This document shows, one piece after another, positions 42,278-51,881 of a stretch of 64,000 nucleotides of DNA (its first letter is position 1; each line of letters starts with the position of its first letter). The notes beneath the pieces are model-generated. The model saw only the letters and a program-made list of their open reading frames with translations, had not been told where the DNA came from and did not search any database. The stretch comes from an uncultured Anaerotruncus sp. (GTDB lineage: Bacteria > Bacillota > Clostridia > Oscillospirales > Ruminococcaceae), in the NCBI GenBank assembly GCA_904398655.1, contig CAJFPF010000134.1, positions 19,251 to 83,250 on the forward strand. The letters run 5' to 3'. The position numbers and the translations under genes were made by a program.

Positions 42278-43657
42278 CTATCTTCCAATCTGCCGCATCC
42301 GTTCAATGATCTCCAAAAGGCTGGAATTTATATCAAAATGCAGCGCAAGTTGTTCCAACTCCTGGCAGGTCTGAAGCGGCAGAAGCCCATCGATCAATGT
42401 ATGGAATTTCCGAGCCAGTTCTTGATCGTCAGGAGCTTGATCCCATGCACAGGAGGTGACCTCTTGCGAGAGGCGCCTGCCGTCCTCCAACTCCAGCTCC
42501 ACTTTGCAGCCGCGCACCCCAAAGGGCCCATCGCCATAACCATCATTTTTTTGGACAGTCACCTTTTCAAGCAGCTGGTTGGTCTTGGGATCTTGCAGTT
42601 TTTCGGGCCAGAACGCCTTAGGGCTCAGATCCCCCTCGATCAAAGCGACTGCCACAGTATAGGGCAGGCAGAGGCGGGCGGACGAGGGAGTCAAGGGATA
42701 GGTAACTCCCTCATTTAAGGTATAGGAATAGGGGTAAGTGGTTACTGTCACATGCCGGATCTCCTCCGGGCGGAACTGCTCCTTGGCATATAGCCGTTTC
42801 ACTGCGGTGACCGCAGGATGTACCGAATGGCAGGCAGAGAACTGTTTAAAGGAGGTGTCTTTAATATAAAAGTGGGAACCGGGGGCCACATCCATTCCCT
42901 TGTCCCCGCCAAAGAAGGCCTTCAAGGACTTCTCCCCCTCCAAAATGTGATGGGGCCCAGTCAGGTGGGAGGAGGCCGCTTTTGCAGCAAACATCCCCAA
43001 CAGCACGCCCCAGCCGCCATAGAGGTCTTTGGCGTCCGCCCCCTCCATAAAGGAGGTGAAAGGACAGACGGGCAGCAGAGATGCCGCAATGCAGATGGCG
43101 TTATAGATCTCCTCTTCCCCCAGCCCGTAGAGCATAGCAACCGTCCCGGCCACGCCCAACCCACAGACAAAGCCAGGGCCGTGCATCCCCAAGGGGCGAA
43201 GATCCTCTGTAGCCAATAGGCCCATCCGCATACAGATGTCGTAACCAAATACGACCGCTCGGATGAACCGCTCGGAGGGGAGGGAGGGATCAGATTCGGC
43301 CACCGCCAATGCCGCTGAGAGGACATATACCCCTGGATGAACTGACGCACCGATTCCGGAGCAATCATCCAGCTCAATATTGGAGGTACGCACTGCGTTC
43401 GCAAAGGCGGCAGCCCAAGGAGCTACCTGTCCCTCCATCCCCCAAATACTGGCGTAGGGGCCCTCCCGAAGGGAGCCCATCTTACGAATCTGATCCGCCA
43501 GGGCCGTACAGCACTGATAGCCCGCCGCGAAACCTGCACAACCCAGATGGTCCAACAGGCACCGGCGCAACTGGTGAACCGTTTCATCATCAAACGCTTC
43601 TATCTTGCAATGGGAAAAGTATGCGACAATTTCTTGTAAATAGGTTTCTCGTTCCAT
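42278..43657 (-). CDS. MmgE/PrpD-family protein
   Basis: 459 residues. The all-helical N-terminal domain has the family motif IELDDCSGIGASVHPGVYVL near residue 95, and the C-terminal part SACHSVHPAVTAVKRLY. Known members are 2-methylcitrate dehydratase, cis-aconitate decarboxylase and iminodisuccinate epimerase, all acting on branched or amino di/tricarboxylates. The substrate here is unknown, but an acidic compound fits the family and the SLC13 transporter at the operon start. The neighbours are an FAD oxidoreductase and an EPSP-synthase homologue. Confidence 0.86.
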   Translation of the reverse strand: MERETYLQEIVAYFSHCKIEAFDDETVHQLRRCLLDHLGCAGFAAGYQCCTALADQIRKMGSLREGPYASIWGMEGQVAPWAAAFANAVRTSNIELDDCSGIGASVHPGVYVLSAALAVAESDPSLPSERFIRAVVFGYDICMRMGLLATEDLRPLGMHGPGFVCGLGVAGTVAMLYGLGEEEIYNAICIAASLLPVCPFTSFMEGADAKDLYGGWGVLLGMFAAKAASSHLTGPHHILEGEKSLKAFFGGDKGMDVAPGSHFYIKDTSFKQFSACHSVHPAVTAVKRLYAKEQFRPEEIRHVTVTTYPYSYTLNEGVTYPLTPSSARLCLPYTVAVALIEGDLSPKAFWPEKLQDPKTNQLLEKVTVQKNDGYGDGPFGVRGCKVELELEDGRRLSQEVTSCAWDQAPDDQELARKFHTLIDGLLPLQTCQELEQLALHFDINSSLLEIIERMRQIGR

Positions 43658-43747
43658 CGGTCATTCCCCTTTCGAGCCGTTTTGGCGTGCAAGAACCTAC
43701 GCCCTTTTGCAATTGGCAAAAAAGCGCCTTTTTTCCTCAAATTTTCG

Positions 43748-45007
43748 TCAGATCAATGCACCCTGCCGCAGCAGTTCCGCGCGCACCTGCGCCAGGTCGT
43801 ATGCTCCTCCTGGTGGGGTCAATGCAGCCGCTACTCCAGCCGCCTGCCCTGTGGCGAAACAGGTCCCCATCACACGCACAGAGGACAGGGTCTCATGATC
43901 CACCCCGATATCCCGTCCGGCACACCAAAGGTTGCCCGGCGAAACTGCTTTCAAACATCCCAAAGGAAGCCCATACCAGGAACGGTCGCAGATATCCTGG
44001 TTGTCGGACATATCTTGGAGAAGGCGATGATTTTCCAGAGACCAGCCGCATCGGACCACTCGTTCCTCCGGCGCCTTATCCCCCCGCAGCACATGATCCA
44101 CCGTCAGATTCTTTTCACAAACAATTCTCCGGGACTCCCGGATTCCCAAATGAGGGCCGGTTGCCAGCAAATAGCTGCGCTCCATCCCAGGCAAAAACTC
44201 CCGCAAAGCCTGCGCATATACATGGGCCATCACACGGGTGGCATGTAGCGCGCGCGTCATGCTGGCGGAATCCAACCCCTGTAGCTCGTAGTTGGGCAGG
44301 GAGATGTTGACCACGTCCCCCTTTCGGGCCGGCCAGACAGGGGCCCGCATCTTCGTCATCGGCCGGTAGCCCGCATGATACGCTTTTTGCAAAGCTTCTC
44401 CAACCTGATCCGGCGTAAAGTGCAATGAGCGGGGCACATGGGCCAGCTGCATCTCCAAGGTAGCCATCTGTGCCCGCCCCTCTTCGTCTCCAAAGCGTGT
44501 TGGGCAGCCCGCCATGTGGGCAAGGTTGGCGTCCCCGCTGGCATCCACAAACGAGGAAGCTTGAATCCAAAACCGCCCCTCATCGTCCGCCACTTCCAGC
44601 TTTCGGAGCAGCCCCTCTGTACAGTCGACACCAATCACATAGGCGTCCAGAAGGTATTGGACGCGGTTTTCCAGCAAAAGTTCCTCCAATACCAGCTTCA
44701 GGACCTCCGGATCATAAAAGATGGTCCGGCCTCCAAACATGGTGCGGACAGGGGCGATGTCCTCTCCCTTGTCCTTCAGGCGCTGGAGGACCTCCTCCCC
44801 AATCCCCTGCACCACCTGATTTTCCTGGTCCTCACTGGTATAGAATCCACAGAAGGAGGGTACGCCACAGCGAACACCCGTCCCTCCAAGGCTGGGGGAC
44901 CGTTCAATCAAAACAGCCCGAGCGCCAGCCCTCTGGGCGGAAACCGCTGCGGCAATCCCGGCAACGCCGCCGCCTACGACTGCTATGTCGCACTCCAACC
45001 TCCGCAT
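43748..45007 (-). CDS. FAD-dependent oxidoreductase (FAD_oxidored type)
   Basis: 419 residues. FAD motif CDIAVVGGGVAGIAAAVSAQRAG, then LIERSPSLGGTGVRCGVPSFCGF, which is the early GGxxT region of this family. The C-terminus has LWCAGRDIGVDHETLSSVRVMGTCFATGQAAGVAA, the closing FAD site. Members oxidise or reduce small acids, but the exact reaction is not readable. ATG 45007 has AAAGGAGG upstream and gives the family N-terminus. It is 23 bp after oppF. Confidence 0.85.
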   Translation of the reverse strand: MRRLECDIAVVGGGVAGIAAAVSAQRAGARAVLIERSPSLGGTGVRCGVPSFCGFYTSEDQENQVVQGIGEEVLQRLKDKGEDIAPVRTMFGGRTIFYDPEVLKLVLEELLLENRVQYLLDAYVIGVDCTEGLLRKLEVADDEGRFWIQASSFVDASGDANLAHMAGCPTRFGDEEGRAQMATLEMQLAHVPRSLHFTPDQVGEALQKAYHAGYRPMTKMRAPVWPARKGDVVNISLPNYELQGLDSASMTRALHATRVMAHVYAQALREFLPGMERSYLLATGPHLGIRESRRIVCEKNLTVDHVLRGDKAPEERVVRCGWSLENHRLLQDMSDNQDICDRSWYGLPLGCLKAVSPGNLWCAGRDIGVDHETLSSVRVMGTCFATGQAAGVAAALTPPGGAYDLAQVRAELLRQGALI

Positions 45008-45030
45008 AGGGAGCTCCTCCTTTTTCTTGA

Positions 45031-45987
45031 TTATAGTCCGTTGATCTCCTCCACCAAGTGGCACGCGACCTGGTGCCCCGGCAAAATCTCCCGCAGCTCG
45101 GGCGTCTTCTTGGTGCACTCCTCCTTGCAATAGGGACAACGGGCGGCAAACCGGCATCCCGGTTTGGGGTTGATGGGGGAAGTGATCTCTCCCCGCAGCA
45201 GCTCCCGCTTCCGCGTGCGCTTTAAGGTGGGTTCCGGAATGGCAGCCAATAGTGCTTTCGTATAGGGGTGGAGTGTGTGGTCAAATAACTCGTCCGATTC
45301 GCTCATCTCCACCACCATACCCAAATACATGACCATGATATGGTTGGAGATATGTTTCACCACGCTCAAATCGTGGGTGATAAACATATAGGTCAGGCCC
45401 TTTTCATCCTGCAGGTCCTGCATCAGATTTAAAATTTGTGCCTGGATGGACACATCCAATGCGGAAACCGGCTCGTCACAGACGATAAAGCGCGGCTCCA
45501 ATGACAGCGCCCGAGCGATTCCGATCCGCTGGCGGCGGCCGCCATCCAACTCATGGGGATAGGACTGGGCAAACCTTTGGGCCAGGCCCACTGTGTCCAT
45601 CAATTCCTTCACCCGTTTGTCCACCTCTTCCCGGTGGCGGCAGATCCCGTGAACCCGCAGAGGTTCCCCGATGATCTCACTCACTGACATGCGGGGATTC
45701 AAAGAGGCAAAGGGATCCTGAAAGACAATCTGCATCTCTCGACAGAGGGATTTGACATCCTTGGTATGGGTGATATCCCGCCCATTGAATAGGATTGTGC
45801 CGCTGGTGGAATCCAACAGGCGAATAATGACCCGCCCCAAAGTGGATTTTCCGCACCCAGATTCGCCCACAACCCCCAGTGTGCTTCCTTCCGCAATATT
45901 GAAGTTGACATCGTCCACCGCATGGAGCAGGCCATGGGGCGTTTTGAAATATTTCTTTAAGTGTTTGACTTCGATCAAATTGCCCAT
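45031..45987 (-). CDS. oppF: Oligopeptide/dipeptide ABC transporter ATP-binding protein (OppF-like)
   Basis: 318 residues. Walker A GESGCGKST, Walker B FIVCDEPVSALDVS. The signature segment reads YPHELDGGRRQRIGIARAL where most relatives have LSGGQ, so the usual serine after the leucine is changed (LDGGR). The C-terminal oligopeptide domain has CRFAARCPYCKEEC with four cysteines that in relatives bind an iron-sulfur cluster or zinc. It pairs with OppD. Confidence 0.92.
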   Translation of the reverse strand: MGNLIEVKHLKKYFKTPHGLLHAVDDVNFNIAEGSTLGVVGESGCGKSTLGRVIIRLLDSTSGTILFNGRDITHTKDVKSLCREMQIVFQDPFASLNPRMSVSEIIGEPLRVHGICRHREEVDKRVKELMDTVGLAQRFAQSYPHELDGGRRQRIGIARALSLEPRFIVCDEPVSALDVSIQAQILNLMQDLQDEKGLTYMFITHDLSVVKHISNHIMVMYLGMVVEMSESDELFDHTLHPYTKALLAAIPEPTLKRTRKRELLRGEITSPINPKPGCRFAARCPYCKEECTKKTPELREILPGHQVACHLVEEINGL

Positions 45988-46023
45988 AATTTCCTCCGAA
46001 TTTGGGCGGTCCCATGCGTGCCC

Positions 46024-47019
46024 TTACTGCACGGCGTCCGCCGATTTTTCATACAATACGCAGCAGACCTGGTGTCCCGGAGCCACTTCCACCGGTTCGG
46101 GCATGTGGGTGGAACAGGCATCTGTGCAATGGGGACAGCGTGGGGCAAACGGGCAGCCCGGCGGCAGGTCGGTGGGGTCCGGCATTAAGCCGTGGATAGG
46201 ACGCAGGCGCTTTACTTTCGTATTTAGGCTGGGAAGGGAGTCAAACAGTCCTTTTGTGTAGGGGTGTTTGGTGTTCTCATAAATTTCCTCAATGGGGCCG
46301 CTTTCCACAATCCGTCCCGCATACATGATGGCAACCTTGTCACACACTTCCGCCACCACACCTAAATCATGGGTAATCATGATCATCGCGGTTTTGTACT
46401 CCTGCTGCAGCTTTTTCATGAGCTCCAACACCTGCGCCTGGATGGTCACATCTAAGGCGGTGGTGGGCTCATCAGCAATGATCAGATGGGGATTGCAGGC
46501 CAGAGCGATGGCGATCACCACGCGCTGTTTCATACCACCGGAGAATTGATGGGGATAATCCCCCAGGCGCTCGGCGGGGATGCCCACCGTCTCCAACATG
46601 TGGGCCGCTTCCTTTAGAGCCTCCGCGTGGCTGACCTTCTTGTGGATCTTGACTACCTCCGCGATCTGCTCCCCCACCGTTGTCACAGGATTTAAGGCGG
46701 TCATAGGGTCCTGGAAGATCATGGACGCCTCGCGGCCGCGGTAGCTGCGCAGCTCCTTTTTATCCAGCTTTGTCAGGTCTCTTCCATTGAAGGTAATGGT
46801 GCCCTCCACAATCTTTCCTGGAGGGTCAGGTACCAGCTGCATGAGGCCCAACGCAGTGGTGGTCTTCCCCGCGCCAGTTTCCCCCACCAGGCCCAGCGTT
46901 TCCCCCTGTTGGACATCAAAGCTGATGCCATTCACCGCTTGGACCACGCCGCTATCGGTAAAATAGTGAATCGTCAGATTTCGCACACTCAAAAGCGCGC
47001 CAGATTCGTTTTGTGCCAT
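46024..47019 (-). CDS. oppD: Oligopeptide/dipeptide ABC transporter ATP-binding protein (OppD-like)
   Basis: 331 residues. Walker [10 protein letters not shown], signature [15 protein letters not shown], Walker [15 protein letters not shown]. The C-terminal oligopeptide domain has [16 protein letters not shown] with the cysteine set. It starts 12 bp after oppC. Confidence 0.93.
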   Translation of the reverse strand: MAQNESGALLSVRNLTIHYFTDSGVVQAVNGISFDVQQGETLGLVGETGAGKTTTALGLMQLVPDPPGKIVEGTITFNGRDLTKLDKKELRSYRGREASMIFQDPMTALNPVTTVGEQIAEVVKIHKKVSHAEALKEAAHMLETVGIPAERLGDYPHQFSGGMKQRVVIAIALACNPHLIIADEPTTALDVTIQAQVLELMKKLQQEYKTAMIMITHDLGVVAEVCDKVAIMYAGRIVESGPIEEIYENTKHPYTKGLFDSLPSLNTKVKRLRPIHGLMPDPTDLPPGCPFAPRCPHCTDACSTHMPEPVEVAPGHQVCCVLYEKSADAVQ

Positions 47020-47031
47020 ATTTCCACCCTC

Positions 47032-47892
47032 TTATTTCTTCAGCTTTGGATCCAGCGCATCCCGCAGTCCATCTCCAAACAGGTTCAAAGCCAAAACGGT
47101 CACCATAATCGCCAGGCCCGGGAAGGTCACCATATACCAGTAATCCCGGATATAGCTGCGGGCCGCAGAGAGCATGGAGCCCCACTCTGGCGTGGGCGGC
47201 TCAATCCCAATCCCCAAAAAGCTCAGGGAGGCCGCCAGCAGAATCGCCGTCGCCACGCCCAAGGTGGCCTGTACAATGATGGGGGCCAGTACATTGGGGA
47301 AGATGTATTTTGCGATGATATGGGTGTTGGAAGCGCCAATGGCCCGGGCCGCTTCTACATATTCCTGATCCTTTACAGTGAGGGTGGAAGCACGCACCAC
47401 CCGGGCAAAGCTGGGAATGGTGCCAATGGCCACCGCAATCATGGCATTTACCAGGCCAGGTCCCAACGTGGTCGCAATCGCAATGGCCAGTACCGTACGG
47501 GGGATGGCCATCAGGATATCAGCGCCACGCATGATAATGGTATCAGAAATTCCGCTGAAATAGCCGGCGCAGGCCCCTAGAATGCTGCCCACCACCGCGC
47601 TGATCAACAGGGAGATGAAGCCGATCAACAGTGAAATACGGGTTCCGTAGATAATACGGCTCATGATATCCCGTCCGAAGTTGTCGGTGCCCATGGGGTG
47701 CCTCAGGGACGGGGATTGCAGCATCTCCGAGTAGTTTTGCTCATCTACGCCGTAGGGAGCGATAAAATCAGCAAAGATTGCCAAGAGAACCAATAGAATC
47801 AACACTGCCAGCCCAAACATCGCCATCCGATTCTTTTTCAGGCGGTGCCACACGTCTCTCCACTGGCTGTTTTTGCGCAGACCAATTTTCAT
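47032..47892 (-). CDS. oppC: Oligopeptide/dipeptide ABC transporter permease (OppC-like)
   Basis: 286 residues. N-terminal helix after a basic start (RLKKNRMAMFGLAVLILLVLLAIFADFIAPYG), then HPMGTDNFGRDIMSRIIYGTR, the OppC signature, and an EAA loop EYVEAARAIGASNTHIIAKYIFPN. It overlaps the end of oppB by 4 bp. Confidence 0.94.
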   Translation of the reverse strand: MKIGLRKNSQWRDVWHRLKKNRMAMFGLAVLILLVLLAIFADFIAPYGVDEQNYSEMLQSPSLRHPMGTDNFGRDIMSRIIYGTRISLLIGFISLLISAVVGSILGACAGYFSGISDTIIMRGADILMAIPRTVLAIAIATTLGPGLVNAMIAVAIGTIPSFARVVRASTLTVKDQEYVEAARAIGASNTHIIAKYIFPNVLAPIIVQATLGVATAILLAASLSFLGIGIEPPTPEWGSMLSAARSYIRDYWYMVTFPGLAIMVTVLALNLFGDGLRDALDPKLKK

Positions 47893-48875
47893 GCGGAGAC
47901 CTCCTCTCCACCCGCCGCAAGTTCCTGGGGCTTATGTTTTTCCTTTTTCCGTGCGTACTGGGTCTTGATCCGAGGATCTACAAAGGCATACAGCAGGTCA
48001 ATAATCAGGTTTAAGATACTGAAGAGCAATGCGATGATCAAAACGCCCCCCTGAACAACAGGATAATTCCGGGCTTTGATCGCATCCACCATCATTTTAC
48101 CAATGCCAGGGATCGCAAAAATCTGCTCGTTGACCACCGCGCCCGACATCCCGCTGGCAAACTGGATGCCGATGACCGTGATGACAGGGATCAGCGCATT
48201 TTTCAAAGCGTGTTTGGTGATAATTTTCGCCTCAGTCTGTCCTTTGGCCCGCGCGGTGCGGATGTAATCCTGTCGGATAACCTCCAACATGCTGGAACGG
48301 GTCATGCGGGTGATGGTGGCAATGGAAACCGCACTGATACTGATGACAGGTAAGATATAATATTGCCACCCATAGAGCCCCGAAGCCGGCAGCCAGCCCA
48401 AATTGACTGAAAAGACCAGGATCAGCATCATTGCCAGCCAGAAACTGGGAATGGTGATACCTAACAAGGCCAGCAGGGTGGCCACATTATCCAAGATGGA
48501 ATACTGTTTTACCGCTGAAAGAATGCCAACTGGAATTCCGATGATGACACTCAGGGCGCAGCTGTAAACCGCCAAACGCATGGTGACCGGCAGACGGGCC
48601 ATGATCTCCTCGGTCACAGGCAGGCCGGTGACATAACTATCCCCCAGATCTCCATGGAACAGATCCAACATATAGTTCCCATATCGCACCAGGAATGGGT
48701 CGTTTAGCCCCATTTCCTCCCGGAGTTCCTCCACCTCCTCCTCGGTGGCCATATCCCCGAGGATCATCCGGGCTGGATCGCCTTTGGTAAAGTACATCAA
48801 AGTGAAAATGATCAGCGTAACGCCGATCAGCACAGGAATCGTGACTAAAATTCGTCTGATGATGTATCGCAGCAT
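47889..48875 (-). CDS. oppB: Oligopeptide/dipeptide ABC transporter permease (OppB-like)
   Basis: 328 residues with six membrane segments. N-terminus MLRYIIRRILVTIPVLIGVT is typical of OppB/DppB, as are LGLNDPFLVRYG-like and MTRSSMLEVIRQDYIRTARAKG (EAA loop). ATG 48875 has AAAGGAG eight bases upstream and gives the family start; the open frame extends further upstream through an inter-gene hairpin. Confidence 0.93.
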   Translation of the reverse strand: MLRYIIRRILVTIPVLIGVTLIIFTLMYFTKGDPARMILGDMATEEEVEELREEMGLNDPFLVRYGNYMLDLFHGDLGDSYVTGLPVTEEIMARLPVTMRLAVYSCALSVIIGIPVGILSAVKQYSILDNVATLLALLGITIPSFWLAMMLILVFSVNLGWLPASGLYGWQYYILPVISISAVSIATITRMTRSSMLEVIRQDYIRTARAKGQTEAKIITKHALKNALIPVITVIGIQFASGMSGAVVNEQIFAIPGIGKMMVDAIKARNYPVVQGGVLIIALLFSILNLIIDLLYAFVDPRIKTQYARKKEKHKPQELAAGGEEVSA

Positions 48876-48897
48876 CTCTCTCACTCCTTTAAAAACG

Positions 48898-48942
48898 GCG
48901 TCCCGTAAGGCAACATCCACCGGTTGCCGCCTTACGGGACGC
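48898..48942 (-). terminator. Hairpin between oppA and oppB
   Basis: GCGTCCCGTAAGGC pairs with GCCTTACGGGACGC across a loop that can pair further (GGCAAC/GTTGCC), without a U-run. It probably stabilises oppA mRNA or lowers read-through into the permease genes. Confidence 0.65.
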
Positions 48943-48992
48943 TTCATGGAATCAACGCGACCCGTACAGCCGCGCGGGAAATGGATCCCCGC

Positions 48993-50585
48993 TTAGGCCT
49001 CGGTAAACTGGACGCGGGTGAGATCCACCATCAGGTCCGGATAGAAGGGCAGATTGGCCACGTTGCTGCGGGCGCCGTAGGCGTTTCTGGGGAAGGCAAT
49101 GGGAATCGCGTACATCTTTTCCCACAAGTAATCCTGGAGCTCCCCATAGATGGCGATACGCTCCTGCTCATCCATTGTCTGTTGACCCGCCTGGAGCAGC
49201 TCATCAATATGGGCATCTCCGTGGCGCAGGGAAATGGTACGGGAGGTCGGCCAGGCCACCAGAGCCGCAGAGGGGTCGTTGATAGAGGCAGTGTTGGTCA
49301 TCAGGGCCATGGTGATCTCGCCGCTGTTGTTCATCTCGGTAAAGGTGGCCAGGTCCAGGAACTGGATGGACACGTTGACACCGATCTGGCCCCACATATT
49401 TTTGAGCACCTCGGCAAACGCCTGATTGATCGCGCTCTCGTAGGTCATATAGGTCACATCCAGGCCATCAGGGTAGCCGGCCTCAGCCAGCATCTCTTTC
49501 GCCAGCTCGGGGTTGTACTCCAGAGGGCCTTCGGTCTTATGGCCCAGGATCATGGGAGCATAGAAGGTGTCCGCCACATCGGCTGTACCCTGCCAGGTGG
49601 CCAGCACCAGATTTTCCATATCCAGACCATAGGCCAGCGCTTTACGCAGGGTTTCGTTTCCAGCGATGGGCTCCATCGAGTTGTTCAGGCACAGGTAGGA
49701 GATACCCTGGGTGTTGCCGCTGATCAGCTGGGTTTCGGGATTCTCGTTGATCCGGCTCCAGTCGGCGCTGGGCAGCTCGAAGGCAATATCTACGCCGCCA
49801 GTCTCCAGCTCAATGGTGCGGGAGGAAGCCTCTACGATCACACGGGCCACGAAATTTTCAAAGGCGGTGGGCTCGCCCCAATAGCCATCGTAACGAGTCA
49901 TCTCAATACGGTCACCGGTGACCCATTGGGAGAACTGCATCGGGCCGGTGCCAACGGGATGGCGTGCAAACTCATCGGGGCCCATCTCGTTGTAGATCGA
50001 TTCACTGACAATGCCGGCACGCAGGGTGGCCAAAGCCTCCAGCAGGGGGGCATAGGGGTAGAGCAACTTCACCTGGATGTGGGTGTCGTCAATCACCGTA
50101 GTGTTTTCGGTGTCGATGCAGCCAAAGAAGGTGGAGTGGAAGGAGCTCTGGGCCAGCTGGGTCAGAGTGAATTTGACATCCTGAGCGGTCATCTTGCTCC
50201 CATCATGGAAGGTGACGTCATCCCGCAGGGTGAAATTCAAAGTGGTGTCATCCTCATAGGCCCACTCAGTGGCTAGCCAAGGGATCAGCTCGCCATCGTC
50301 GTTCTTCTTCAACAGGGACTCCAGGACAAGGCTGGTGCACATAAATCCATTTTGATTGGTGTGCATAAACGGGTCCAGGGTGGCGGGCTCCACAGGCAGT
50401 GCCACAATCAAAGTGTCCTTGGTCCCTGTTCCGGTGCTGGCCGCTGCGCCAGAGTTTTCCGCAAAGCTCTGGGTGTTGCCAGCCGCAGCTTCCGACCCAG
50501 ATCCGCCGCTCTCAGAGCCCCCGCAGGCAGCCAGAGAGAGGGTCATCAGGGATGCCAGTAAAAGGGATATCCATCTCTTCTTCAT
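48993..50585 (-). CDS. oppA: Oligopeptide/dipeptide-binding lipoprotein (family 5 solute-binding protein)
   Basis: 530 residues. Lipoprotein signal MKKRWISLLLASLMTLSLAACGG, then the family 5 fold: LIVALPVEPATLDPFMHTN, LATEWAYEDDTTLNFTLRDDVTFHDGSKMTAQDV, and RHPVGTGPMQFSQW. It captures the substrate outside the cell for OppBCDF. Family 5 proteins bind peptides, nickel complexes, glutathione and others, so the ligand is open. Confidence 0.92.
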   Translation of the reverse strand: MKKRWISLLLASLMTLSLAACGGSESGGSGSEAAAGNTQSFAENSGAAASTGTGTKDTLIVALPVEPATLDPFMHTNQNGFMCTSLVLESLLKKNDDGELIPWLATEWAYEDDTTLNFTLRDDVTFHDGSKMTAQDVKFTLTQLAQSSFHSTFFGCIDTENTTVIDDTHIQVKLLYPYAPLLEALATLRAGIVSESIYNEMGPDEFARHPVGTGPMQFSQWVTGDRIEMTRYDGYWGEPTAFENFVARVIVEASSRTIELETGGVDIAFELPSADWSRINENPETQLISGNTQGISYLCLNNSMEPIAGNETLRKALAYGLDMENLVLATWQGTADVADTFYAPMILGHKTEGPLEYNPELAKEMLAEAGYPDGLDVTYMTYESAINQAFAEVLKNMWGQIGVNVSIQFLDLATFTEMNNSGEITMALMTNTASINDPSAALVAWPTSRTISLRHGDAHIDELLQAGQQTMDEQERIAIYGELQDYLWEKMYAIPIAFPRNAYGARSNVANLPFYPDLMVDLTRVQFTEA

Positions 50586-50679
50586 TCAATTTCCTCCTTT
50601 TTTATCGTTGCACGTCGAACATCTGCAAACATCTGCCCATACGCCGCGGATGTAAGTGCCTTTTTCCATTGCAGCTGAA

Positions 50680-51861
50680 TCAAAAGCCGCATTTTCGATA
50701 TGCCTGCTCCATCTGATCCAGCGCACGCAGGATCATGACTCTGGGCGAGGCGATGTTGAGGCGGACAAACCCTTCCCCCTCCCGCCCGAACAGGCTTCCA
50801 GGATTGACGCCAATGGCGCAGTCCTCCATAAAGAAGTGGATGACCTCCTCATCCGTCATCCCCAAGCCTCTGGCATCCAGCCAGAGCAGATAGGTTCCCT
50901 CCGGGCGTGCCATCCGGATGCGGGGCATCCGTTGGCGAAGCCCTTGTTCCACTGTTAAAATATTTCCCCACAGATAGGGGAGCAGCTGCTGAAGATAGTC
51001 GTCACATTGGCTATAGGCCGCCAGATAGGCCGCCATGGCAAAATCATTGGGAACGTTGATGTGGGTATAATCAAAGGTCGCCTTCAGCTTTGCACGCAAT
51101 TCCGAATTAGGGACAATCACCGCTGATGCTTCCAGGCCCGCCAAGTTAAACGTTTTGCTGGGGGCATGACAGATAATCATATTCTGAATCGTCTCCGGAG
51201 AGGCCTGACCGGCTACCACATGCCGATGGCCATCAAACACAATGTCCGCGTGGATCTCATCGCTCACCAGGAGCACCTGGTGTTTTGCGCAAATCTCCGC
51301 AATGCGCTTCAATTCCTCCTCGGTCCAAACCCGGCCCACCGGGTTGTGGGGATTGCAAAGAAGCATCAATTTTGCCTTCGGGGAAGCTGCTCGCCGCTCC
51401 AAATCCTCAAAGTCAATGGTATAGTGCAGGTCCTTCTCCACCAGAGGGTTGCCACTCACCACCCGGCCGGAACCCCGGACGATGTTGGCAAAGGGATGAT
51501 AGACCGGCGTCTGTAGGATCACCTCATCCCCCGGCTGTGTAAAGGTCAACACCGCCATGGCCAAGGCGGGGACTACTCCCGGAGAGAACAACGCCCACTG
51601 GGGATCCATGGAAAATCCATGCCTGCGTTGCATCCACTGAGCGGTCACCTGCCCAAATTCACCAGGCACAAAGGCATAGCCATAGATTGGATGCTCTGCC
51701 CGAGCCTGTACAGCACGAACCACCGGTTCCGGACAGATAAAGTCGCAGTCCGCCACCCACATGGGCAGCGCATTGGGGTTGCTGATCCGCATGGAGAGGT
51801 TGTCCCATTTGGTACAGCCGGTCCCCTTCCGGGGAATCCATTCATCAAAATGGTAGTCCAT
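50680..51861 (-). CDS. MalY/PatB-family PLP enzyme (C-S beta-lyase)
   Basis: 393 residues, fold-type I PLP enzyme. Signatures: KWDNLSMRISNPNALPMWVADCDF at the start (typical MalY/PatB), PVYHPFANIV, LLCNPHNPVGRVWT, LVSDEIHADIVF, and the PLP lysine in CHAPSKTFNLAGL. The family cleaves cystathionine and other cysteine S-conjugates to pyruvate, ammonia and a thiol. It starts 20 bp after the SLC13 gene and precedes oppA by 94 bp, which suggests that the imported substrate may contain a cysteine S-conjugate. Confidence 0.88.
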   Translation of the reverse strand: MDYHFDEWIPRKGTGCTKWDNLSMRISNPNALPMWVADCDFICPEPVVRAVQARAEHPIYGYAFVPGEFGQVTAQWMQRRHGFSMDPQWALFSPGVVPALAMAVLTFTQPGDEVILQTPVYHPFANIVRGSGRVVSGNPLVEKDLHYTIDFEDLERRAASPKAKLMLLCNPHNPVGRVWTEEELKRIAEICAKHQVLLVSDEIHADIVFDGHRHVVAGQASPETIQNMIICHAPSKTFNLAGLEASAVIVPNSELRAKLKATFDYTHINVPNDFAMAAYLAAYSQCDDYLQQLLPYLWGNILTVEQGLRQRMPRIRMARPEGTYLLWLDARGLGMTDEEVIHFFMEDCAIGVNPGSLFGREGEGFVRLNIASPRVMILRALDQMEQAYRKCGF

Positions 51862-51881
51862 TGCTTTCTCCTATCTGGGGT

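Noticed and set aside
50618..50636. Direct repeat AACATCTGCA / AACATCTGC before oppA as a LacI operator
   Set aside because: LacI-family operators are palindromes with a central CG; this is a short direct repeat with no such symmetry.
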